Source: Siphlonurus alternatus | Taxonomy: Eukaryota > Arthropoda > Insecta > Ephemeroptera > Siphlonuridae | Length of the DNA stretch: 64,000 bases | Direction of reading: 5' to 3' | Assembly (NCBI GenBank): GCA_949825025.1 | Contig: OX463778.1 | Coordinates: forward strand, 40,625,194 to 40,689,193 | Shown: positions 37,141-55,350 of the stretch, piece after piece | Layout of the letters: each line of letters opens with the position of its first letter | Numbering within the stretch: position 1 is the first letter of the stretch | Made by a program: the position numbers and the translations under genes | The notes under the pieces: model-generated | Database searches by the model: none | What the model was told of the DNA's origin: nothing | The model's input: only the letters and a program-made list of their open reading frames with translations

Positions 37141-38746
37141 ATTCTATTGTTTTGCGCTTGTATGTACTTTACGTCATGTACAGAGAGTTGCTTGTGGCAC
37201 AGCTTCAGCAGTAGCAGGCAGTGACCGAACAATCTGTATTCATGAGCCTTGTGAGGCAGCAGCAACAGCCAGCCGTCCCTTGACCACCCGCCAAACTAGT
37301 GAATAAAATCCCCCCTTCTCATCTACTTTAACCCTTAACGAGATGGGGTACAACGTTTGCTTAATTTTTGTTACACCTAACTTAACATGCTATGTACTTT
37401 AGTTGATTATCAGACTATTAATATTTAATGTATTTTTAGAATAACGAATTATATACGTTAAATTATGATATAATATAATTTAAGTTGAAAGAAAATCGGT
37501 ATATTTATATTAAATATCACTAAATTGCACTAAAAGTAATAATATATATATTAATTTTTTTATGTACACATAAATATTTATTATCTATTGAAAATGTAAA
37601 ATGAATATATTTTGTCACGATGAATTAACATATTTTTCATTGTATTGGGTAATGTACCCATTTCTTAAGATTTTTTTGTCATTAAGATAAATTAAGTGGA
37701 AGTTTTATTAGTTATTTTGACATTTTCTTCTTTAAAGAAGAAAACTTTGTTGATCAGTATGCTTATCCCAGAAAAACAACCAAATATAATACTTTTTTCT
37801 CCCCAGAAACTTCTATAAGGGTCTTATTATCAAGTTAGAAGAAAGTTTTATTGCAAAAAAATTATAAATCATGTAAACACGTTGTTAACATTATATATAA
37901 AAAGTTTAAAAAATTTCAAGTGGTTATCACAATTTTAAGATAACTAGAATTAGTAATTTGACAAAACATGTCAACATACTTTACTATCTTCAATATTTGT
38001 TTTTTGTTTTAGATATTTCTCCCCTCCACTCCACCCTGTAGCCATGTCTACTATTCGCAGTAGCCAGTAATGGCAGGCAGCATAAATAAAAGTATTTAGG
38101 AATTATTTAAAAAATATCTACCGTTTTAAATTTGGCGCGGTACAGAGGGTCAGTTAAAAGATTTTTTTGAACATAATTTTAAAATTATTTATTTAGTCAT
38201 TTGGTCAATTTCAAAATTGTATTTTAATTTCATCTTGCCAATTTAAAATATTAGGGCTGCGCAGCTTTCACTTCTGTAATGTTGGCACGCATGGAGGCAG
38301 CGCTATAATAATATCGTCTATATTGAAAAATTATTTGAAATCAGAAGAAAAATGAAATTATATTTAAAATATTGTATACAAAATTATATATCTTTATTGG
38401 TTGTTTTATTTAGGGTGCTGTATATAATTAAACTGATTTCGTTGTTAAAATTTAAACAACTCTTTGACTTAAATTTATGCATAATTTATAGCAAAAAATA
38501 ACAAAAACAACAACAACAACACATATTGTTATACTTAAAAAAAATACCATTATATTTAAGCAACATAAAAAATTATTAACAAAGTATTTACTTTTATTGA
38601 ACCGTATTATGATTGACAGTTATCGTCCATACATAAAAAAATTATCTACATGTTATTTTTTATATAAAATTTATTAGAAGCTAGTCAGGCGTGTAAGTTT
38701 AAAGAGAGAGATGATGTCTATATTTTGAAGGAATACTGTGGATGAC

Positions 38747-38748
<2 letters not shown>
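37138..38748. other. Small G+C island (37138-37320), then AT-rich sequence
   Basis: The island is CAGCAG-rich. Lesser patches lie at about 37995-38090 and 38250-38315 (GCTGCGCAGC and GGCAGCGC). No gene identified. Confidence 0.4.

Positions 38749-38821
<73 letters not shown>
38749..38821. repeat. (GA)n microsatellite, ~73 bp
   Basis: Uninterrupted GA repeat directly abutting a CpG-containing island. Confidence 0.98.
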
Positions 38822-38823
<2 letters not shown>

Positions 38824-39069
38824 GCTCGGACGGACGTACTGACAGGAGAATATAGGCGTAACTGCTGCTGGTGACGACGCCTCACCACGGGCATTGTTGT
38901 GTCCTCTTCTTGCGAGGCGTGCTAGTGTTCTCCAGTGTTGACGTTATTGTTGAATAGAATGAGTTGATTGCGCATTGCAGTGGGAACGCTGCTATTGCTG
39001 AGCAAAGCATTTTGCAGCTTATTTTCTCTCATCTCACCATCTTATATAATTTCTGACATGAAAATAAAG
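38822..39069 (+). other. Candidate 5' exon: leader plus ATG AAA ATA AAG, then donor
   Basis: A G+C-richer segment of about 236 bp follows the GA tract and ends in ATG AAA ATA AAG (39058-39069) joined to GTAAAC (39070). As a first exon it would encode only Met-Lys-Ile-Lys, phase 0. The same layout recurs at 57313-57575 (Met-Lys-Arg-Lys, phase 0). No acceptor or downstream exon is identified, so this could be coincidence. Confidence 0.25.
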
Positions 39070-43972
<4,903 letters not shown>

Positions 43973-44048
43973 AGCGCCTGCAAAATTTATGGGATATACA
44001 ACCTGCAGTGCATTACAGTCAACCAGGTTGCATATCCAATTAGGCGCT
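43973..44048. repeat. Small foldback hairpin, 76 nt
   Basis: The outer arms AGCGCCT (43973-43979) and AGGCGCT (44042-44048) are inverted. The inner arms GGATATACAACCTG (43992-44005) and CAGGTTGCATATCC (44024-44037) pair at 13 of 14 positions around an 18-nt loop. It may be a mini-MITE or an RNA hairpin. Confidence 0.5.
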
Positions 44049-46581
44049 ATAAATAAAATGGCTGCGTAAATACTAAAAATCGAAGATTATCGTAAAGTAT
44101 GGGTTCCATAATTAGAACTGCTTATATAGGAAGTTGATCCAATATGGCTGCTTCCCACCCGGTCACACATGTACATCTGCTAACTCGAGCCGACCAAGTG
44201 TACTTTATAGCCACAGTTTAATTATACCTTCATATCAAGGGGTACCAACATGCTGCGTAGAACTTGTGTATGTACTCCAATTGGATGTTTTCATATATAA
44301 TTAAAATATTATATAGGTAGACCAAATAGATTTTTTATGCAGTTTTATATATTCACATTATTTATATCATAATAAGTAGTTTGAGTTATTAATGCATTAA
44401 CTAAAAGTCCAATATGTTTATATTTTTGTACATTTCAAGTGTTCATACGTTCAAATTTGGTTCTATTAATACTGCTTTAACCAAATTTAATGTCCATATA
44501 AATTTAATGAAAAAAATGTTTAAAGCGTATGATAACGATTAAAATAAATGTGTAAATTAATTGATTAATGTATTGAAGTAAAAAAAAAAAAAATGGTGTC
44601 TAAAATGATTCACAGTAAAAATATTATCCTCAATGACTGTGTACTTAAAAGGTTGGATAGAAAATCTTGAGCTCGATTTTAACCTAAACGCTTTATAAGT
44701 CTGCGAACAATCCACAGCATATGTGACGTATCAAAGAAGAGTCAACATTTTCTTTTTCTCTTAAATCTACATTTGAGTTCCCTTACATTAAAATAATTTT
44801 TACAAATAGAATAATTTTGTGTTTCCTAGAATATTTAAATACACGAGTCAAAAGAGTAAATGTTATTTCACTGCTAAATTCAATGAAAAAAATACTAAAT
44901 TTTTCTATCCAGATATTTAAACACTTGAGGAAAAAAAACTAAGGTAAGTATAGTAATTTTATTATACACAATTTGAGCTTTAGAAAAAGGTAATATTAAA
45001 ATTTAGGTTAAATGTATAAGTAAATATGCAGTTAAGAACAAAAAAATATAGCATACATAGTATATTTGAAATTATACGTGGTATAAAAAATTTACACAGT
45101 ACTCTGATTCAATTTAATAGTAAAATAAAAGAAGGTACTGACTGACCTCAATCCACGTTGTTGTACAGCAAAGTAAATATATACATAAAACATTATTGCT
45201 TGTTTTTTGTTTCTGCCTGGTAGATTGCATTTTAAATGGATTATAGATTTATTTACTAGTGTTTGTAAACTAGATTGCAAACCGATTGCTAGCTCTAGTT
45301 TTATTTTTTTTTTAAATTTTTTTATTGCTAATAGTATTTCACGAGATGGAATGTTTGTAGTATGTATCAATGTACAGATTAAACACAATGGTACATTCTT
45401 GAGTTCAAATAGCATAGCTGAGGTTAATGAAGGTTAAGAAGGGTTAAGGTACTAAAATGTAGCCTTTCAACTACACGACACGATTGTTGTTTTTAATGCT
45501 TCTAATATATAACAAATAATGTTCCTTTTAATTTTTATTTCACTAATTTAATTCTCCATTATCGTTAAATAACTTTTTTCTACTCTACAATTTAATTTTA
45601 CTTTTAGAACTTTTGTGCTTTTAACTTTTATTTATTATTATTATAAAGTAATGACAAAATATTCTCTTTATTGTCTGTTGAATATTTAAAAGTTTATCAC
45701 AAGTGAGGCAAATTTTAGTATTTTATTTTTCATACTTCGTATTTTATATATGTTATTTATTTTTAATGTATTTATAAGTTGAAATGTAATTTTTTAGTGC
45801 AAATTTAGCCTAAGGAAATTTTGCAATTAATGCATGAATGAATTCACAATAAGCAAGCACAATTTTCAAAGCTTAAAAAAATAACTCATTTCCCTTTTAG
45901 CCGAGTATTTTATAGATGTGTTCCATTAAAAATAATTAATTCTAAACAATCAAATTTAGTCTAGAAATACTCTATTTTAGAATTTTAAAAAATCAGTCAT
46001 TGAAAGTGTTCATATCAATTTATTTTTTAATCAATCGACATTTTGTAGGCTAATTTCTATGCAGTCTTGTCGGAAATAATGTGTGTATTTAGGCTAATAC
46101 TCAAGGTATTAGTATTAGAAAAAAAAATGGTGGCTGCCCGTTACAAAAGAATAAAAATCACATACATATTATATATAAAAGTTTGTTATATAGTTTTTAA
46201 CCATAGTTTTATTCGAAAATATACTTAGAAGAAACTGAAGAGTAATTTCCTGAAGCTAGCAAGGCATTAAGGTCTGAAGGTTTGAGTGGAAAATCTCTTC
46301 AACTGATAACTGCTGTTAGAGAATAGAAAGTGGAGTAGAGGTTTAAAATGAGAAGAGCATATTGTCTTTTCTTTGTGGTGTGACAAAACTCATTTCATTT
46401 CGTCTCTACAACGTTTTCTTGCAGTCCAACTAAAGCATTCAGGCAAGTATAGCAGACAACAGCTGTGCTTACTGACTGTGAGTGTATAGGGAGTTCTATA
46501 TAACAGCAGGCTAAGTTGACTTGAGTTGGTTGCTGTCTTTGCTATAACATGAGAGTAGTAAGAGGTGCTTAAGCCTTTGGT
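44049..46581. other. AT-rich sequence, no gene seen
   Basis: A mixed-composition patch continues to about 44280. A strong donor-like AAG/GTAAGT occurs near 44944 with no supporting exon. The 107-codon minus-strand frame 45092-45415 is unassigned. Confidence 0.45.
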
Positions 46582-46667
46582 TTGTCTTATATAGCTGTGA
46601 GTGCCCCCTTATTCTCATCTAACTTTTTACCTCACAACCTTAGGGGGCGCCATGGCTATATAGACAA
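46582..46667. repeat. Imperfect hairpin, ~86 nt
   Basis: The left arm TTGTCTTATATAGCTGTGAG... (46582-46610) pairs with the right arm ...GGCTATATAGACAA (46641-46667). The stem includes GCCCCC/GGGGGC next to a loop of about 28-30 nt. Size and shape resemble a microRNA precursor or a small foldback; no known miRNA seed was recognised. Confidence 0.45.
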
Positions 46668-48469
46668 GCAAGAAATCTCCTTACTTTCTCCTTTCTTTTT
46701 TTTTTCTTCACTTAAATAATACCCTCTGGCTAGCTCTTGCTTTTAGCACGGGTACCACAACACAAGACCAGAAAATTCCCTTCCCTCTTTCCTGTCACCA
46801 CTAGTGCCACAGCTTATCTTCTCTTTAAAAGACAGCAACCAATAAACAGGTTCAAAAACACAAACCCATGCAAACCATGATACAAAATTCAAAAGAGTGA
46901 ACTTTTTTATAAAAAAAAATAAAAACATTCATTCTATTTTTAATAAACATTTATAAAATTTATAGAGAATTAACGTAATAATCAACTTAAAAATAAAAAG
47001 AAGATACCAACAAAGCAAAAATAATATATTTAATTGAGATATTTTATGTTTTTGAAAGTAAATTGCTAACTTTAATAGACAATGGAATGCCAAGTAATTC
47101 TATATGTTGTTCAGATTAAACGGTGCTTTTATTACCACAAGTGAGTGAATGATGTGAAATGTTATATATGATGTAATAAACGGACATTGAAGTTTGTTCA
47201 AGCAGAAATAATATCAATACAAGTTTCACTTGATAAATTGTAACATATAAATTTTACTATATATATACACTAATATCATATTATTAGGGTTCTATTCTTA
47301 GCATCGATTTTATGAATACAATAGCAAAAAGCACAAAAAAAGTGCTATGTTATATAGACCATTATTATATGTTTACACATAATAAAATCAACTGTATGAG
47401 GAATATGTTAAAATAAATCATCATTATTTATATTTTATTGAATTAAACAGCAGATTAAATATGCTTCACAATTTCCTCAAGGACTTGTATAAATTTCTAA
47501 ATATATTAATGCTTCAAAAAGTTTTAATGCAAAGCTCTTAAAATGATGAATATCATATTTAACTTGCTGCTTTCTAGTTTTGCTATATAACTTTCTAAAT
47601 TGATAAAAGTTCATTTTCATTTATAAATATGACGATATGATAAAAAGAGAAGGGGGAGATTGATCACAAACACTTTTCAAAACAAACAAATTTATTTTTA
47701 GACTTATACATAACAATGACTAAAGTTAAAAACAATTAATTATTTTTTCATTATTAATGATAAGATTTAGAGATCAAAGCAATTTTTGATATTTACCTTC
47801 ATATTATTATTAAAACATAACACAAAAAATAATGGCATAAAAATGAAAGGAATAACTTTATCATCCTATTATAAAACATTAAAGTTAGGTGTATAAAAGA
47901 AAATGTATTTCATTTACTTAAACTTTATAAAATATGTACCTAATTATTGACGGTGTCTTTAGTAAAGTTTTCCTTTTGTCAGGGATAAATTAGTTGGATA
48001 AATTGTTGCGTGCTCAAGTTTTGTTTACTTGTGTTGTGTGTATGAAAGCTTAAAATATAAGCACACTATTTCATGCATTAAATTTTATATGAAAATAAAA
48101 CATTTCACTTTTATCAGATTAACTACTATTTTTATATACAAATATTTTTATAAATATTAATAAATAACTTAAAAACAAAATTAGCATTTAAATTTTTTGT
48201 GTTTATTTGTGCAAGATTAAAACTTTTAAAAAAAAAAATTAAAAAACATTTCCATAAAAAATCCTATGATAAAAATAGTCAACCATACAAGTTTTCTTTT
48301 CTGTCAGAAAATTAAATATTTGTTTATTTGTTTGTATATAATATATGAAGAAAAATTCTTCTGAAATATGTCAAGAAAAGTTGAAGAAAAATGAGTATTT
48401 AGCCAGTAATTTACCTTGCCACTATATCTTCAACACCAATTCTTCTTAAAGTAGAGAACTTTTGACACA
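46668..48469. other. AT-rich sequence, no gene seen
   Basis: A slightly richer patch at 46730-46880 holds a 61-codon minus-strand frame without a domain. Confidence 0.5.
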
Positions 48470-48950
48470 CCATAATAACTTGAAAGTTGAAGTTTAAATC
48501 CTGTGACATAGTCAAGTTCCCTCAACCTCCACAGATCTGTGACTACTATCATCAGCAGCCATCTTGTGTTAATACGACATTATTATTCCCCAAGGCACCA
48601 GATTTATAACTAAAGAATAAAGCTTCTTGCTCATCGTTGATGTCACGTAAAATTGCAAAAGTAGAAAAAAAAAAAAGAAAAAAAAAAAGAATAGTAGTAT
48701 TATGTTCCCGGTAATTAACTCCTTGAAGAAAATGAAAGGCGGAACGAGAATAGGTGAGAAAAGAACTTGTAACATTTTTTTGTTTGTTTATTTCTTTGAG
48801 TGATGAATGTGCTCGTTCAGTCTTTTCTTTTTTGACTCCTTTTTTTTTTTTATTTGCTCTTTGCAACAAGAGAGCAGAAAGTATCTGCAGAATTAGATAA
48901 CGAATAGAACTTGTCACACCTCATTCTTCTTACAGCATCGATTTCCATTA
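48470..48950. other. Mixed-composition block with overlapping minus-strand ORFs
   Basis: Frames of 121 and 68 codons (48552-48917 and 48569-48775, minus) overlap and pass through poly-A/T as poly-Phe or poly-Lys. No domain; not credible as genes. Confidence 0.3.
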
Positions 48951-51439
48951 CACAATAAAAAAATATATAGAAAGAATATTAATAAAATTGAGCGCTATCA
49001 TTTAAATAATGATGCTATAGTATCTACGAAAAAAAAAAAAAAGATTAATCTTTTACTTCATAAAACAGTATATTGAACTAATTAATCATAAATTTATGAT
49101 TTATATAAATAGTTGGACTGATTTAAAAAAAAAAAAAAAAAAAAAATGGAATAAATAAATTTGTAATATTTGAATAACATTTTTAAATAGAGTTTGATTG
49201 ATTTAGTTTAAATATAGTTATAGATTTCATCGAGTTTTTATACACTAAAAAATCTACTACTTAATTTTATCCCTTACTTTTATTATACAATTTTTTTGTT
49301 CAGGTCTTAAGTTATGCTGTAGTTTAAAGGCACTTACAGCTATTTTTTTTTTGCAGCAATTACAGATGACGGTTGACAATGGATAGACCACAAATCACTT
49401 GGGTTGGAATATGTGTTCTTAGTTCCCTGAGCGCAAATAAATCGTCTGCTGTTTTTATAAGACATCTCTCTCATCTTATATATTGACTGAGAACAAATGG
49501 GATATGTGCTTTTTGCTTCACTTTAAAAAGCACAAGCATGTACTTGATAACCTGCACCCCCTAATGATGTTGAATTGAGAACGAGCGTTGCCCGACATAT
49601 TTCTTACGACCTATTTAAGTGAACAAGAGGTAGAAGAAGAAGCAACGTCAATTCAATTTTAGAATGTTTTAATGATGTACAAGATTGTTATAATAATAAT
49701 TCACTGTTTTCATTTCTCAAATCTTAATATACATGAGTAGATACAACAGATTTAATCACTCAATTATAAGAAACATTCTATATCAAAATAAACGTACAAT
49801 AATAATATTGAAGAAAATTGAATATTGTTTGTCATTTTCACATATTTGTATAGTGTTTTTAATTAAAATAAGATTGAACGTTGAATGAAACAATTATTTT
49901 AAAATTAAATTGAAAACTAAAATGACGTAAATAATTAGTTTTTAAACTAATAAAGAAAATATTAAATATATAAAATCAGTTACCATTTTACATTCTTATT
50001 TACTCTTATAAGTCAGTATCATTATTAATCTATTAAAACTGCATCATGTATAGTTTTTTTATATAATACTTGAGAAAAGTGGCTTGCACTGACTATGTCA
50101 GTAAAGTAAGTAAGAAGTATATTCCATCTAAAGATGACTTTTGCTAACCACCCTGCACCATCTTTGAAATAGAGAAGGAGGATGACGAGAAACGATGTGG
50201 TGAAAAGAAGCCATTGTGACTTGCTGGAAGTTCATTTCCTTTTTCAACACCACCACAACCCTCTTCTCCTCCGCCTACTACTCTTTTTTTTTTTTTTTTT
50301 TTTTTTTTACTTCTCACGCCGCTCTATAGATGGATATTTTCACATAGTAGGTTCTACTGAGCTAGCTACTGGCTTCTCTTCTAACTCACAGTCTTGCTGC
50401 TGGCGACATTCATTCATTGGCTCTTCTTTACAGAAATGTGGGCCAATGCTTCCATCAGCAGCATCATCGTCACCAAGCATATATTACACTATGAGAAGCA
50501 AAAAGATCCTTGAAAGTAAACAGGCAACTTCTTGTTGGCTGATTGCTCCCCACAATCAATGCCATCTTTTTCTACCAACATAACCATCCTCACACCTCAT
50601 CACTTCTCAACTAGCAAAATGTCAAAAATGTAACTTCAATTTTTATATATTACTGTATATGTATATAGATATATGATATATATTTTTTTTTGTAAATTTT
50701 CTCATCATTTTTATGTCAAAAATTTTTTCTTTTAAAACCTTTTTTTATAATAGAAGATGAAAAAATATAATATAAGAATAATATTTTTACTTTACTTGAG
50801 TATTCCCATGTAACATATAACGGAAAAACAACGTCACTTTTTGGATGTTTTGGTTTTAAAAATTTTGCGTTGCATATAGAACGTTTATAAAACCTTTTAT
50901 TAATGTTTCCTAAAAGTATGCTTAAATGTGATAAATAAATATCAAGACAGGTCTAAAATGATTTTATTAAATATTTTACCCAATTATTTTTTAATTCGTT
51001 GAATATTATTTTTATGAATGACGTACATCGAAAATATGTTTTTCATTCGATATAAAACCGTTCCGAAAATAACTTCAGTTATACAATTTTTAATCGTTTT
51101 TTTCTCCGGACAATGAGTTTCTTTAACACGCCACTATAGTCAAAATAATGTAAACAAATAATAACGTCGGATATAGTAATTAACTTGTTTTTTTTAAGTT
51201 AATAATTAGGATAACGTGAAAATATATAAAAAAAAATTAAAAAAATTACCACATTAATTTTCTATAATTTTATTGAGTTAAGAAAAATATAGACTGTGTA
51301 AATAAATTTCTAATAAAAGATTCTTCAAAATAATATTAATTTTACAAACTTATTTCACAGAAAAATTCAGGAAAAAAAATCATTACTTATGTAATGAGAA
51401 AAAATATTGTAAGTCGAGAAAAGAAACGGTAGAAAAAAA
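48951..51439. other. AT-rich sequence with one mixed block, no gene seen
   Basis: A T-run of about 24 lies at 50284-50308 inside a mixed block (50080-50620) whose 133-codon plus-strand frame has poly-Phe and no domain. A G+C patch lies at 49360-49620. Nothing identifiable. Confidence 0.45.
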
Positions 51440-51740
51440 AAAATATCGCGCCAATCCTGCCGACCGGCCAAGCAGCATCATGTGTGGGCGTGAGAAAAGA
51501 CGCCGGACGCCGGAGCTGGCGCGGCGAGGAGACATTAAATTTAATGTGTTTTAACGAAATTTAATTTAAAATTTAACGACCGGCAAAGATGACGAATTCA
51601 TCTCGCAATCTGATTGGAAGAAAGGGATCATCTGTTGTCTGAATAACTGCTGTTTGGCGAGATGTGACGCCTAAAGACTCCTTTCTTCCTCTAGTCCGCG
51701 ATGTTTTTTATAGAGATAGGACGTGTGAACAGTGCATCGG
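51440..51740. promoter_or_regulatory. CpG-dense island, candidate promoter
   Basis: This is one of the most CpG-rich non-repeat segments of the window (ATCGCGCCAATCC, GACGCCGGACGCCGGAG, GGCGCGGCGAGG). Such islands in an AT-rich insect genome often mark promoters. The candidate short exon ending in GTGAGT lies about 340 bp downstream on the plus strand. No mapped start site can be claimed from sequence alone. Confidence 0.35.
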
Positions 51741-52081
51741 GAGTTTTGTTTTATTAAAAGTGTTAATATTTACTGTACTTCAGTACTTATTAATTTAATT
51801 TTTAGTTTAAATAAATACCTTTTACAGTGGCCACAAAGTGATATGTAATATAGTAAATTCAACTTAAATTTACCTGAAGTACAATTAATTGAAACTAGAT
51901 CTATGTATGGTGTGCGTAGAATGGCAGTTTAACTGTATTAAATTATTATTATGTACCACCAGTGTTCAAAAGTTAAGAAACTTCCGTTTTATAATTCATT
52001 TCATAAAGGAAATATAATATTGCAGTGTATACATTTCATATAGAGTGCAATATTGATGTAATTTTTAAAGTGACTACTGAC

Positions 52082-52130
52082 ATGACGTGTTTGTGTAATA
52101 TTTTTAATAGCACAGCAGAAACAAGTTTCG
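52082..52130 (+). other. Candidate first coding exon, 16 codons plus 1 nt, consensus donor
   Basis: The ATG at 52082 opens 16 codons (MTCLCNIFNSTAETSF) plus one base, ending exactly at G/GTGAGT, a strong donor (GT at 52131). It lies downstream of the CpG-dense island at 51440-51740. The peptide matches nothing I recognise and no acceptor is assigned, so this is a candidate only. Confidence 0.25.
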
Positions 52131-55019
52131 GTGAGTAATTAGAATTTACTTATAACTTGCAGAAAATCATTTGCCTTCATTGCTTAAAAAAAGATTAGTT
52201 GTAGGGCGTTTATAATTTTTATAAATGCAAATTATTATTTAAAATAATAATTTTCAATTAATATCAACAAACGACGAGCTAAAGAAGCCGAATATTCAAG
52301 AAAATATTTTTGGCGGCAAAAAAAAAAAATCCCCCCCCCCCTAATTAATTTGGTTGCAGAACAGGTTTTTATTGGCTTTTTTGCACGACGTTTACGCAAC
52401 GGAAACATACCGGTCCTAGGAAACCTCTTGAATCCGTATTTTGTTCACCGATATAAAACGGATCCGAAGATGGATTAAATCCGTTGTTGCAACATATCCT
52501 TGTTACATGGGTTTAATATTGTTTATTTTACTAATCAATAATTTTACCTTTTATGAAGTACCAGGCTTAGTTCCACCTTTTAAATACAATTTGTTTTCAA
52601 ATTTATACTGTATTTCATAAATTACATAAAAAAAGTTATTTGATATTAATATGTTTATCAAGTGTTTTAGTTATTTGTAAGATTTAGTTATTATACGAAG
52701 GGGAACGATAATGCACTGTATATATATCTTAGATTTTGTATATATGTATAAATACATAGAGAAGGGAGAAAGAAAGTATAAATTTGAAGCTTTAGCTTTT
52801 GTATCCCAAAAGACAAAAGGGGAGAGAGGGATTTTGATAATCATAGCTGTAAGGGTTAAGAGGGTCAAGGCTTAAAAGCCCAGGGGTATTCTTTATGCTT
52901 GCTGTAGCTCTTACTCTATATATATATATATATAGAGAGAGAAAATTAACGTCTCAACTTTTCACTTATTTCAAGTTGTAATTAAGGTGACTTTCATCAT
53001 CTACTTATATTATAAGTTATCCCAAAGTGATCATTAGAAATTTTACTTAATTAATATATCTAAGTTGTGTGATCAAGCCTTATTTAAAGTAATTAAATTC
53101 AAAATTAAAATTTTATCTTATTCCAAACATACTTTTCTACGAACAGATATATATTTTTTTATAATTATATATACATATATTTTTATACGAAGCTTTCCAT
53201 GAGGTGTTTTAAAAATATATATACATTTCTAATTATTCATGAAAAAAAAAAGATTATTTAATATAATTGAAATGTATATTTTTTTAATCAAAGCCATAAG
53301 CTTTGACTGTGTGCTAGAATTACTTAAATAAAACTTTTAATCTGTATAAATGCAAAACTAAATTCAATAAAGAATTTAGTAGCAATGTTGACAGTTTGTA
53401 TATTTATTTACGACACATGTGAAATTGTAATACACCACGACACTATATGAAATATTTATGTTCCGTTGTTTGACGCAGTCTGACGCATGTGTTCCCAGAA
53501 CTTGGAAAATCTCGACTTCTTTTTTCTATAACATAATACCATAGGAACATTTTGATCAGAAAACAATAACAACAGAACTTAATGTTTGAAGTCAGTCGAG
53601 TTTATGAGATTATATGAGAGCTGTTACAATCAATACAGTAGTGGAAAAGGAAAAGTTAAAAATGCTAAATCAGTGAGTGATGTTTGCAGTTACATAAGTT
53701 GATTACATTACTGGACTGATATTTTAAAATTATCATTGTTCAGAATAAAAAAGTGTAATAGAAACAAAAATAGATCTTAGTTTTTTTTTAAGTTTTTAGG
53801 GAGTGATATTTTTGATGTTTATATTAGACTTTAAGCGGGAGGTGGGGGTGGCAACAACAGGTAGGGTTTTAATTCCTGTTTTACATTCATGCATTGCTAA
53901 TCTTTAAAGAGAGATCATCCTGTCACGTGGATCAGTAGCCACTTTGAAAATAAAAAACAGTATCATTCAAATTTAATTTTCATTAAAAACAAGAAAACAA
54001 GAAATAAGTTTCAGTTTGCATGAAGACTCGAGCAAAGAGAAACACCAAATACAAAATTCGAATGTCCTGTACCAGGATGAAACTTTTGCACCCTATGTAG
54101 AAATAATGTTTTACTAAACTTTTAAAGCTAGGAGATATTTTGTAACGATAACAATAATTATCTTCGTCATCATCTTTCTTTACGTGAGGATATTATTTAA
54201 CAAGCTGTGCAATCCCTGCTCAAAATTTATGTCATTAATTAATATGTTTTCAATGATTTAATGAGAATCTATATTATGTACTGTACATAGTTAATAATCT
54301 TGAATAGTGGCCTTTTTTATTGTCTATAATTCTTGACATATTAATTAAAATATACAATATTTACTGCAACCATAATATTGATTATAATTATTTTTTATGT
54401 TATAGTATAATTAGGTATTCAAATCCATGTACAAACAAATTACATTTCATAAAATATGTATTTTTATCAATATGATTTTAAATTGATTTTTTTATTATTA
54501 TTATAGAATTTGCGAATAAGCAATGAGTCCAAATATTGATGCTTGGTACGAATAAAAATAAATCTCTTCAATTTGGTTCGGCGTGGATTGGTTTTCAATC
54601 AGTTCATGCCAGCGTCACCTCGGGTTTGGGAAGGAGGGGGGGGGGGCTAGTCGTCGCTGTTCCAGCCAATGCGCACCGTTATGCTCCAATAAATGCTCAC
54701 AACTTATTGGCGGTAATAACTATAAGCCATTGATATTTATTACAATCTGATCACAGTATGTGATTTTAATATATAACTCCGCTTAAGTCTATTGAATTAA
54801 ACAATTCACATATTTCATATTAAAAAAGTAATTGTAAATTTGTTATACAGTTATTTATTAGAATTTTTTATTATATTTATTTCACTCAAACGGAATACAA
54901 CAAAGCAAAACATATCAGTGTGTGAATTACATAGAAAAGCGTAAAACTACCATAACACATGCATAAATGGTAGTTATCCTGTAATTTAACATAATTTATT
55001 GGCAGAAATAGCTATTATA
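52131..55019. other. AT-rich sequence, no gene seen
   Basis: Includes a C10 run (about 52332-52341), a CpG patch near 52380-52470, and a small mixed block (54500-54730) with a 65-codon frame and no domain. Confidence 0.5.
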
Positions 55020-55350
55020 CGTCGAAACATACACTAGCCGTCATATTTAGCTTGGTTATGGTCGGAACCGTTCGGGAGTCATTCGGCTCGGCTCGGCCAA
55101 TGATGTCCTTTGTTACAAACCGGCTACCAATCACTGAGAGCGTTACAAACACGACCATAACCAAGTTAAATGGTAGACTTTCCAGACAAGGAGTAACTGC
55201 GGAGGAGAAATGTTTACCACACATCAGTTTTACATGAGCAGGGAGCTTTTTTCATTCGGATACAGCTCTACACACAAAGCCATTTTTGTAAAAATTTATT
55301 CTAGCCTTGGGAGGAATAAAAAGTACTGCTCTTTCTTGGCCTCTAATGGG
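55020..55350. other. G+C-richer island with a 20-bp inverted repeat
   Basis: The arms at 55045-55064 and 55152-55171 (core CTTGGTTATGGTCG / CGACCATAACCAAG) are inverted with one mismatch and an 87-bp spacer containing CGGCTCGGCTCGGCC. Overlapping 61-69-codon frames on both strands lack domains. It could be a degraded DNA transposon end pair or a regulatory element. Confidence 0.45.

Noticed and set aside
44935..44952. Perfect-looking donor AAG/GTAAGT.
   Set aside because: The upstream sequence is AT-rich with no frame or island; such sites occur by chance in long AT-rich DNA.
46572..46600. Resemblance of TTTGGTTTGTCTTATATAGCTGT to the miR-9 family.
   Set aside because: The seed and spacing do not match miR-9; only scattered TTTGGT and TAGCTGT blocks agree.
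48552..48917. 121-codon minus-strand frame as a gene.
   Set aside because: Contains poly-Phe and Lys-rich stretches from A/T runs, overlaps another frame, and has no recognisable domain.
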